This document shows positions 1 through 5,478 of a stretch of 5,596 bases of DNA, one piece after another; within the stretch, counting starts at the first letter, position 1, and every line of letters begins with the position of its first letter. Origin of the DNA: Candidatus Rokuibacteriota bacterium (lineage in GTDB: Bacteria; Methylomirabilota; Methylomirabilia; Rokubacteriales; CSP1-6); the NCBI GenBank assembly GCA_003221435.1, contig QHRS01000172.1:1-5596 (forward strand). Direction: 5' to 3'. The notes under the pieces were generated by a model, which had not been told where the DNA came from, did no database searches, and saw only the letters and a list, made by a program, of their open reading frames with translations. The position numbers and the translations under genes are program-made.

Positions 1-2026
1 CAGCGATGCCGCGCTGTGGCAGAGCTCCGATGCTGGTGAAGCCTCCGCCGGCGTAGACCAAGTTCCCGCCCACCGTCAGTGTGCTGACACCGCCGTTAGG
101 GTTTGGGTCCCAGACGCTGGCGAGCCCAGTGATGTCATCCAGGGCGGCGATATAGTTGCGTGCCTGCCCGCCGATGCTCGTGAAGGTGCCACCCGCATAC
201 ACCGCCGAGCCGCTCACCGCCAGGGCATGGACAAAGAAGTCCGCGTTGGGATTCCAGGCGGTAGCGAGCCCGGTGGTGGCATCCAGCGCCGCAATATTGT
301 TCCGCGCCTGGCCCCCGACGCTGGTGAAGAGCCCGCCCGCGTACACCGTCGTCCCGCTCACTGCCAGCGCGTCGACCTCCGCATTATGAGAGCCCCCCCT
401 GGCGCTCGGGTTCCAGGCGGTGGCGAGCCCGGTCGTGGCATCTATGGCCGCGAGGTAGTTGCGTGCCTGCCCGCCGATGCTCGCGAAGGTGCCACCTACG
501 TAGACCGTCGGTTCGCTCACCGACAGCGCATAGACAATTGCGCTCGCGTTGGGGTTCCAAGCGGTGGCGAGCCCGGTGGTGGCATCCAGCGCCGCGATGC
601 GATTCCGTACCTGTCCGCCGATGCTGCTGAATTCTCCACCCGCGTACACAGTCGCGCCGCTCACCGCCAGCGCAAGGACGGCGAAATCCGCGTTCGGGTT
701 CCAGTCGGTGGGAATCCCGGTCGTTGCATCCAGTGCCGCGATCTTGTTCCGCGCCTGCGCGCCGATGGTGGTAAATTCGCCGCCCGCGTAGACCGCCGTC
801 CCGCTTATGGCCAGAGCATCGACTTCACGGTCCGCGTTCGGGTTCCAGCCGATGGTAATCCCGGTCGTTGCATCCAGCGCCGCGATATTGTTCCGCGCCT
901 GCCCGCCAATGCTGCCGAAGCTGCCGCCCCCGTACACCGTCGTCCCGCTCACTGCCAGGGCAGAGACGATCCCGTCCGCGTTCGGGTTCCAGGCCGTGGC
1001 GAGCCCGGTGGTGGCATCCAGCGCGGCGATGCGATTCCGCGCCTGCCCGCCGATGCTGCTGAATTGCCCGCCCGCGTACACCGTCGTGCCGTTCACCGCC
1101 AGCGCGAGGACACCCACTGTAGGACCACAACAAGGCCCGCTCGCGTTCGGGTCCCAGGCGGTGGCGAGCCCCGTCGTTGCATCGAGCGCCGCGAGGTAGT
1201 TGCGTGCCTGTCCGCCGATGATGGCGAAAGCCCCGCCCGCATACACCGTCGTCCCGCTCACGGCCAGAGAGGAAACGTAGCCACCCGAAGGTCCGGTCGC
1301 GTTCGGGTTCCAGGCGGTGGCGAGCCCGGTCGTGGCATCCAGTGCGGCGAGGTTGTTTCTAGCCTGCCCACCGACGCTGTTGAATTGCCCGCCCGCGTAC
1401 ACCGTCGTGCCGCTCACCGCCAGGGTAAGGACGAGCCCGCCGGCCTCCGGGTTCCAAGGCGTGGCGAGCCCAGTGGTAGCATCCAGAGCTGCGATGGAGC
1501 TCCTTGTCTGCCCGCCGATGCTGGTGATGTCCCCGGCTGCGTAGATCGTCGTCCCGCTCACCGCCAGCGCAAGGATACCCACCTCAACACCACAACAACC
1601 ACCTTTCACGTTTGGGTTCCAGGCGGCGGCGAACCCGGTGGCAGCATCCAGCGCCGCGAGGTAGTTCCGTGCCTCTCCCCCGATGCTGCCGAAGATCCCG
1701 CCCACATAGAGCGTCGTCCCCCTCACGGCTAGAGCAGAGACAGCCCCGTCCGCGTTCGGGTTCCAGGCCGAGACAGAGTGATCGGGCAGGACGTGAGCGA
1801 TGTTCGACCTCGAGATTCCGCCCACCGAGGTGAAGGACCCGCCAATGTACCAGCCGCCCGAGCCGTCGGGCGCAACTGCCGCCACCGAACCCAAGACCTT
1901 TGGGAATCCGCTTACTGGCGCACCGTTTGTCGCATCGATCGGTACGCCGCCTCCAGTCGCCGGTCCCACCTGGGTGAAAGCGCCTCCAATGTACAGCGTG
2001 CCCCCGGACAGCACGGCCGCGTTGAC
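1..2026 (-). repeat. Tandem 144-bp coding repeats (14 units, the last partial)
   Basis: The units encode the propeller blades of the left-hand gene. Most are exactly 144 bp (48 codons). Four intervals are longer by 4, 5, 7 and 7 codons, always at the loop after the WNPN motif. The first two units (nearest 2026) are divergent in sequence. Later units share long near-identical DNA blocks such as the one encoding SGTTVYAGG, which points to expansion or homogenisation by recombination after the founding blades diverged. Confidence 0.9.
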
Positions 2027-2200
2027 GGTTCCGTTGGTGACGTAGAAATCTTCGCGGACGCTCTGAGCCGACGCCGCCCCGTACGCGTAGAGGCTCGCCG
2101 CAACCGCGCTCAGTAGGATCATCGCCGACCTAGACGTCTGGCGGTGGTACGTCTGGTGCCCGCGACGGGCAGCTTCGGGCCGTGCTTGATTTTCAATCAT
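1..2200 (-). CDS. Secreted delta-60 / DUF5122-type beta-propeller repeat protein, 3' end beyond the left edge
   Basis: The minus-strand frame is open from ATG at 2200 to the window edge, giving 733 residues with no stop or frameshift; the C-terminus is missing. The start is set by a strong Shine-Dalgarno AGGAGG 7 nt upstream. Residues 1-26 form a long basic N-region. A hydrophobic stretch (about 27-45, MILLSAVAASLYAYGAASA) ends in an ASA|QS signal-peptidase-like site, so export is likely. From residue 57 the protein is fourteen repeats of the form VxALAVSGTTVYAGGxF, SIGGQARNxIAALDATTGLA, TAWNPNA. Their tyrosines sit at residues 70, 118, 165, 220, 268, 320, 375, 423, 471, 519, 567, 620, 668 and 716, giving a 48-residue period. 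This matches the delta-60 / DUF5122 propeller repeat family by motif. Fourteen blades could form two seven-bladed propellers (inference). No catalytic residues are evident; a surface or extracellular binding or structural role is plausible. A C-terminal sorting domain like that of the NHL gene may lie beyond the edge. Function unknown. Confidence 0.9.
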   Translation of the reverse strand, partial: MIENQARPEAARRGHQTYHRQTSRSAMILLSAVAASLYAYGAASAQSVREDFYVTNGTVNAAVLSGGTLYIGGAFTQVGPATGGGVPIDATNGAPVSGFPKVLGSVAAVAPDGSGGWYIGGSFTSVGGISRSNIAHVLPDHSVSAWNPNADGAVSALAVRGTTLYVGGIFGSIGGEARNYLAALDAATGFAAAWNPNVKGGCCGVEVGILALAVSGTTIYAAGDITSIGGQTRSSIAALDATTGLATPWNPEAGGLVLTLAVSGTTVYAGGQFNSVGGQARNNLAALDATTGLATAWNPNATGPSGGYVSSLAVSGTTVYAGGAFAIIGGQARNYLAALDATTGLATAWDPNASGPCCGPTVGVLALAVNGTTVYAGGQFSSIGGQARNRIAALDATTGLATAWNPNADGIVSALAVSGTTVYGGGSFGSIGGQARNNIAALDATTGITIGWNPNADREVDALAISGTAVYAGGEFTTIGAQARNKIAALDATTGIPTDWNPNADFAVLALAVSGATVYAGGEFSSIGGQVRNRIAALDATTGLATAWNPNASAIVYALSVSEPTVYVGGTFASIGGQARNYLAAIDATTGLATAWNPSARGGSHNAEVDALAVSGTTVYAGGLFTSVGGQARNNIAALDATTGLATAWNPNADFFVHALAVSGSAVYAGGTFTSIGGQARNYIAALDDITGLASVWDPNPNGGVSTLTVGGNLVYAGGGFTSIGALPQRGIA

Positions 2201-2207
2201 TGGGGAT

Positions 2208-2213
2208 CCTCCT
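2208..2213 (-). promoter_or_regulatory. Strong Shine-Dalgarno of the delta-60 repeat gene
   Basis: The minus strand reads AGGAGG followed by 7 nt and then ATG at 2200-2198. This near-perfect site decides the start over the internal methionine codon at residue 27, which has no such site and would give an unusually short signal-peptide N-region. Confidence 0.85.
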
Positions 2214-2227
2214 CTTTCGGCGTCAGC

Positions 2228-2244
2228 GCGCCATCTGGTGGCGC
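2228..2244 (-). other. Six-bp inverted repeat in the leader of the delta-60 gene
   Basis: GCGCCA and TGGCGC flank a 5-nt loop, 27 nt upstream of the start codon and just before the Shine-Dalgarno. It could fold in the mRNA leader and affect translation or mRNA stability. There is no T-run, so a terminator is unlikely. A stem of this length can arise by chance in GC-rich DNA. Confidence 0.3.
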
Positions 2245-2313
2245 CTGCCGAGCGGCATTGCAGTCATTTCATCGTCGCGTATAACGTCTTCACCCGTTCC
2301 TAGGTGGTCTTGC

Positions 2314-2424
2314 TCACCGCTGTCGTAGGTTGCCGAACTTCTGCACGCGGTAATTCAAAAGATCCGCGACATAGAAGTTTCCCGTCGTATCCATGAAACT
2401 TCCAAGCGTTCGAGGCGCGTTGCG
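2314..2424 (-). pseudogene. Remnant of an NHL-repeat (beta-propeller) gene
   Basis: On the minus strand, between in-frame TGA codons at 2425-2427 and 2314-2316, the frame reads RNAPRTLGSFMD followed by TTGNFYVADLLNYRVQKFGN and LRQR-stop. The core GNFYVAD..NYRVQKFG has the same layout as the blades of the intact NHL gene (GNVYVAD..NHRIQKFG). It is a single blade with no signal peptide, no preceding blades and no sorting tail. A 27-codon ORF could start at ATG 2394, but I see no ribosome site for it. The best reading is a leftover of a deleted or decayed paralog. It lies between the membrane-protein gene and the delta-60 gene and accounts for most of this 257-bp gap. Confidence 0.7.
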
Positions 2425-2457
2425 TCATCGGTGGCGAAACTTCTGGCAAGCGCTGCC

Positions 2458-3189
2458 TTACGGATCTGCGCGTCCTCTAAGGAAGCGCAAGCTATCCCCA
2501 GTCGATCCGCGCCACCGCATCAGCTCGTCGAGGGCCAGCACGCCTTCTGGATCGATCGCGAGAACCATAGGGTCGCGCACTCTGCCACGGGCCGTCCCCG
2601 ACGTTTGGGGCCAGAAAGAGAAACGCCAGTGATTGAGCTTCGCCACTCCCCACGTCACCAGCGGCACGGCATTCAGCGCGATCATGTTGCCCCGGAAGAT
2701 CTCGGGGCCATCGGCTTGGTTCTTGTGAAGGTAGAGGTTGTAGGCGCCCGCCCCAATGAGCGCCACGCATGCGACGGCGAGAGTGTAGGACCCTTCGCGC
2801 TCCTCGACAGTGTTTGCGTCCGCCGACGCCCAGAGCATCATCATCGCAGCGAAGCCCCCGAGCCCGACGAGTCCGCCCCCCAGCACCATGGCCCCAGACT
2901 CCGGCGGCTGCCCGACCCCGTCCGAAATGTGTCCGGCCGAGGACAGGGCGACGATCGAGCCCTCGGCGACCAGCAACTTGAGCGGCAGCGGCCAGCCCCT
3001 CCGCTTCTCACTACCGCCGTCGCCGGCCGCCGGTGCGATGACCAGCACCGAGGGGACGAGGCCCGGTGACAGGAGACCCACCTGGTACGGGGCGGAGGCG
3101 GTAGCCACTTCGGCCTCGGCCGCACCGGCTCCGTTGCCGGGCGTTGCCGGCAGCATCAAGGCGAGCAGCAGAACTCCACCGAGCGTCAT
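2458..3189 (-). CDS. Hypothetical exported or membrane protein, 243 aa
   Basis: I do not recognise this family. The frame runs from ATG 3189 to TAA 2458-2460. The N-terminus (MTLGGVLLLALMLPATPGNG, then AGAAEAE) resembles a signal peptide with a poorly charged N-region. Residues 30-66 are Ala/Pro/Gly-rich and end in a basic patch (EKRRG). Hydrophobic segments follow at about 68-85, 99-121 (with the run AAMMMLWASA), 135-154 and 168-184, then a polar tail of about 55 residues including DPMVLAIDPEGVLALDELMRW. Three or four membrane spans are plausible. The start has only a weak purine tract upstream (AAAGGCAGG, its last G 5 nt before ATG). Opposite-strand frames over the same DNA are Arg/His/Pro-rich and look like shadows. 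The neighbours are secreted propeller proteins on the same strand, separated by 179 bp and 257 bp, so co-transcription is possible but not tight. A role in export or anchoring would be guesswork. Confidence 0.72.
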   Translation of the reverse strand: MTLGGVLLLALMLPATPGNGAGAAEAEVATASAPYQVGLLSPGLVPSVLVIAPAAGDGGSEKRRGWPLPLKLLVAEGSIVALSSAGHISDGVGQPPESGAMVLGGGLVGLGGFAAMMMLWASADANTVEEREGSYTLAVACVALIGAGAYNLYLHKNQADGPEIFRGNMIALNAVPLVTWGVAKLNHWRFSFWPQTSGTARGRVRDPMVLAIDPEGVLALDELMRWRGSTGDSLRFLRGRADP

Positions 3190-3301
3190 GTCGGCCTGCC
3201 TTTCGTGAGTTTCAGGGGCCTGCTTCTCAGCCTGAGCCAGAATCGCAGGCTCGTCTACCGGCGTTGATACTTCAATGGATCCCCGACTCCGTTGGTGCCA
3301 C

Positions 3302-3317
3302 GTGGGTCATGCCCCAC
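3302..3317. other. Small inverted repeat in the NHL-membrane protein gap
   Basis: GTGGG and CCCAC flank a 6-nt loop. It lies in the 179-bp gap after the NHL gene, together with the 3333-3347 hairpin. No T-run follows on either strand. The rest of 3190-3368 shows no further gene and no convincing promoter. Confidence 0.25.
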
Positions 3318-3332
3318 CCAAGCGGCGAACCC

Positions 3333-3347
3333 GGTCTTCCGAAGACC
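3333..3347 (-). terminator. Possible stem-loop downstream of the NHL gene
   Basis: GGTCTT and AAGACC are perfectly complementary around a 3-nt loop, starting 21 nt after the TAG stop of the NHL gene. The position suits a transcription terminator or 3'-end stabilising hairpin. The stem is only 6 bp and no U-tract follows on the minus strand, so the call is weak. Confidence 0.35.
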
Positions 3348-3368
3348 TCCATCTCGCAGGCAGCCGTT

Positions 3369-3485
3369 CTATCGGACCAGCGCCGCCCGGGTCGTGAGAC
3401 TCCGTCCGTCCTGGGTCAGACGGATGACGTAGAGGCCTGCCGGCAGGTTGCTCCGCCCGCCGAGCGTCACCGTGTGCCAGCCCGG
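3369..3485 (-). repeat. Sorting-tail coding repeat, copy 1 (second copy at 5479-5595)
   Basis: The last 39 codons of the NHL gene, including the stop, align without gaps to 5479-5595. By eye 98 of 117 bases match, about 84%. Both encode HTxTLGG, then LPAGLYVIRLTQDGRSL, then TRAA and a TAG stop. The copies are 2110 bp apart in the same orientation, consistent with tandem paralogous genes sharing a secretion tail. Confidence 0.85.
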
Positions 3486-5258
3486 GCCCATTCCATCGAC
3501 GCGGCGCGTCTCCATCTGACGGCCGCTCACGTCGAAGAGCGTCAAGGTCGCCGCCTTCGAATCTCTGATGCTGAAGCTCGCCCGCAGCGCATCCTGCGCT
3601 GGATTGGGCGTGACGCCTCGCAGCGCAAGTTGTGCAGGTCCTCGATCACCCACGCCAACCTGGGCCTCAATGGAAAACGCCTGGCTGACACCGAGCACGC
3701 CGTCCACGATGTCGCCGGTATCGTCCGCGGATTCGACCAGCACGACCGCCACCTTCGCCCGGTTGGTCACGACGTTCGGCACCGTCCAATCGTAGCTCCC
3801 GCTGTTGGGCTGCCCGCGGGCGATCAGGCTCCACCTGCTGCCGCCGTCGATCGAGTAGAGCAGGGCCACCGACTCGACCGCGACCCCGCTCGGCGTCTGC
3901 CAGCGCACCTGGGTCACGGACCCTGCTGCAAGGTGGCTTCCGGCCGCCGGGGCCGATACCGCGGCGCGGATCACGCGAATGTGATCGGTGCCGGTGAAGG
4001 ACTGACTCCCGAGCGTGCCGGTGACGATGACCGGAACGCTGTCGCCCCCGGACACGGTCAGCTCCACCGCCGCCCGGTTGAACTTCACCATCAGGTCGGG
4101 GACGCCGTTGCCGTCGTGGTCCCCGAGCGCAGTTGGGGCCGCCGGGTCCACCGAAACCGTGCCGTTCAGCCGGATCGACGCGATGTCGATGTCGCTGGCG
4201 GCGAAGGGCGAGGGCGGCTCGAGGAAGCCCGTCACCCAGAGGCCCTGGGACGTTAGGTTGAGGGTGTTGGGCGTGAAGTCGAAGGCCATCGCGATCGAGG
4301 TCGGCGCGGGGCCGAACTTCTGGATGCGGTGGTTGCTGAAGTCCGTGACGTAGACGTTGCCGGCGACGTCCGTCGCCACACCGAAGGGACCATTGAACTG
4401 ACCGTCGCCGCTGCCGTACGAGCCCCACTGGATGAGGTAGGTGCCCGTATTGGTGAACTTCTGGATGCGGTTATTGCTATTGTCTGTGACGTAGACGTTG
4501 CCGGCGGCGTCCGTCGCCACACCAAAGGGATATCTGAACTGCCCGTTGCCGCTGCCGTGCGATCCCCACTGGGTCAGATAGGCGCCCGTATTGGTGAACT
4601 TCTGGATGCGGTGGTTGTAGGAATCCGCGACGTAGACGTTGCCGGCATCGTCCGTCGCCACCGCGTAGGGATAGTAGAACTGCCCGTCGCCACTGCCGTA
4701 CGAGCCCCACTGGATCAGGTAGGTGCCCGTATTGGTGAACTTCTGGATGCGGTGATTGCCGCGGGTCGCGATGTAGTCGAAGCCATCCGCGACATAGATG
4801 TTGCCGGCGGCGTCCGTCGCCACGCCGACGGGACCATTGAACTGCCCGTCGCCGCTGCCGTACGAGCCCCACTGGGTGAGGTAGGTGCCCATATTCGTGA
4901 ACTTCTGGATGCGGTGATTATTCTGGTCCGCGACATAAACGTTGCCGGCGACATCCGTCGCCACGCCGACGGGATAGTTGAACTGCCCGTCGCCGCTGCC
5001 GTACGAGCCCCACTGGGTGAGGTAGGTGCCCGTATTGGTGAACTTCTGGATGCGGTTATTGCTATTGTCTGTAACGTAGACGTTGCCGGCGGCGTCCGTC
5101 GCCACGCCGACGGGATAGTTGAACTGCCCATTGCCGCTGCCGTATGAGCCCCACTGCGTGAGGTAGACGGGAGGTTGTGCTCCGACTGCCGAGGGAAGGA
5201 TGGATGCGAAGCCAAAGAAGGCGAACGTGATCCCGAAACGTCGAAGGCAAGAAGTCAT
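3369..5258 (-). CDS. Secreted six-bladed NHL-repeat protein with C-terminal T9SS/FlgD-Ig-like sorting domain, 629 aa
   Basis: An upstream ATG at 5405 would add 49 residues, but ATG 5258 is preferred. It has AAGGGAG 8 nt upstream and begins a typical signal peptide (MTSCLRRFGITFAFFGFASI, then LPSAVGAQ) cleaved near residue 27. Residues 32-316 are six NHL blades of 47 residues (blade 3 has 54), each with QWGSYGSGxGQF, PxGVATDxAGNVYV and NxRIQKF; six blades make one closed propeller. Residues 321-430 are a beta-rich linker domain with DHDGNGVPD (380-388), a likely calcium-binding loop. Residues 433-530 resemble an Ig-like Kre9/KNH-type domain (SAPAAGSHLAAGSVTQVRW, YSIDGGSRWSLI, SGSYDWTVP). Residues 544-629 match the T9SS type A / FlgD-Ig-like tail (PNPAQDALRASF, LFDVSGRQ, GWHTVTLGG, LPAGLYVIRL). 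NHL propellers usually bind protein, glycan or nucleic acid. No catalytic site is visible, so a surface-displayed or released binding or adhesion role is inferred. Confidence 0.93.
   Translation of the reverse strand: MTSCLRRFGITFAFFGFASILPSAVGAQPPVYLTQWGSYGSGNGQFNYPVGVATDAAGNVYVTDNSNNRIQKFTNTGTYLTQWGSYGSGDGQFNYPVGVATDVAGNVYVADQNNHRIQKFTNMGTYLTQWGSYGSGDGQFNGPVGVATDAAGNIYVADGFDYIATRGNHRIQKFTNTGTYLIQWGSYGSGDGQFYYPYAVATDDAGNVYVADSYNHRIQKFTNTGAYLTQWGSHGSGNGQFRYPFGVATDAAGNVYVTDNSNNRIQKFTNTGTYLIQWGSYGSGDGQFNGPFGVATDVAGNVYVTDFSNHRIQKFGPAPTSIAMAFDFTPNTLNLTSQGLWVTGFLEPPSPFAASDIDIASIRLNGTVSVDPAAPTALGDHDGNGVPDLMVKFNRAAVELTVSGGDSVPVIVTGTLGSQSFTGTDHIRVIRAAVSAPAAGSHLAAGSVTQVRWQTPSGVAVESVALLYSIDGGSRWSLIARGQPNSGSYDWTVPNVVTNRAKVAVVLVESADDTGDIVDGVLGVSQAFSIEAQVGVGDRGPAQLALRGVTPNPAQDALRASFSIRDSKAATLTLFDVSGRQMETRRVDGMGPGWHTVTLGGRSNLPAGLYVIRLTQDGRSLTTRAALVR
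4311..5165 (-). repeat. Tandem 141-bp NHL-repeat coding array (6 units)
   Basis: Six in-frame units encode the NHL blades. Five are on the 141-bp period and the third is 162 bp because of a seven-codon insertion near 4758-4784. Units 1 and 5 share an 88-bp stretch (5018-5105 and 4433-4520) with a single mismatch, which points to recent duplication or gene conversion between non-adjacent blades. Confidence 0.93.
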
Positions 5259-5266
5259 GTAGCCAT

Positions 5267-5273
5267 CTCCCTT
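5267..5273 (-). promoter_or_regulatory. Shine-Dalgarno deciding the NHL gene start
   Basis: The minus strand reads AAGGGAG, then 8 nt, then ATG at 5258. It sits directly before the methionine that opens a canonical signal peptide. The reading frame continues upstream to ATG 5405, but the extra 49 residues are polar and would bury the signal peptide. Confidence 0.75.
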
Positions 5274-5427
5274 CTGGATGGTCATCGCGACGGCAACAGG
5301 CCAATCGTGGCACGGGCTCGACCCGATGAAAGCGTCAGGGGAAGCGGCGTGGGACGGCCTATCTCGCGAAGCCGTTATGCTACCACCTTGAGATCCCGGC
5401 TTCATGAGTTCACTGAACAGCGGCCAT

Positions 5428-5469
5428 GCACTGGCGGCCGCCTAAGCGAACTCAAGCGCCCGCCAGTGC
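5428..5469 (-). terminator. Strong stem-loop after the right-edge gene
   Basis: GCACTGGCGG at 5428-5437 and CCGCCAGTGC at 5460-5469 are perfectly complementary over 10 bp. After one C-C mismatch, three more pairs (5439-5441 with 5456-5458) extend the stem, leaving a 14-nt loop. On the minus strand it begins 9 nt after the TAG stop at 5479-5481, where a terminator is expected. No U-tract follows, so it may be a non-canonical terminator or a 3'-end stabilising hairpin. The rest of 5259-5427 holds no gene; a short dyad (GTTCA-C-TGAAC, 5408-5418) is visible but unassigned. Confidence 0.5.
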
Positions 5470-5478
5470 TGTCCCTTT

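Noticed and set aside
227..1732. A 501-codon plus-strand open frame opposite the delta-60 gene
   Set aside because: It is Arg/Pro/Gly-rich with motifs such as RVPGGGEPGG that simply mirror the repeats. Because the unit is a multiple of three, one stop-free antisense unit stays open across the whole array. The minus-strand frame has the signal peptide, ribosome site and family motifs.
2260..2300. TATA-like element (TTATAC on the minus strand) as a promoter for the delta-60 gene
   Set aside because: No matching -35 element is visible at a usable spacing, and the sequence is too short to call.
2431..3069. Plus-strand open frames over the membrane-protein gene (also 2810-3208)
   Set aside because: Their composition is rich in Arg, His and Pro with no hydrophobic pattern or ribosome site. 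The minus-strand frame has a signal-like start and membrane segments.
3226..3236. CTCAG-C-CTGAG dyad upstream of the membrane-protein gene as an operator
   Set aside because: An isolated 5-bp dyad is common by chance, and no second copy or regulator gene supports it.
3255..3368. Thirty-seven codons open in the same frame after the NHL stop codon, ending in TAG at 3255-3257
   Set aside because: The stretch has no recognised motif, follows a complete sorting tail, and this length is expected by chance in GC-rich DNA. Stop-codon read-through is not supported.
3144..4256. A 370-codon plus-strand open frame across the 3' half of the NHL gene, and 4329-5147 across its repeats
   Set aside because: Both are antisense shadows of a clearly coding gene with recognised domains; repeat periodicity keeps them open.
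5259..5405. A 49-residue N-terminal extension of the NHL protein from ATG 5405
   Set aside because: The extension is polar and lacks a good ribosome site, while ATG 5258 has AAGGGAG at 8 nt and begins a typical signal peptide.
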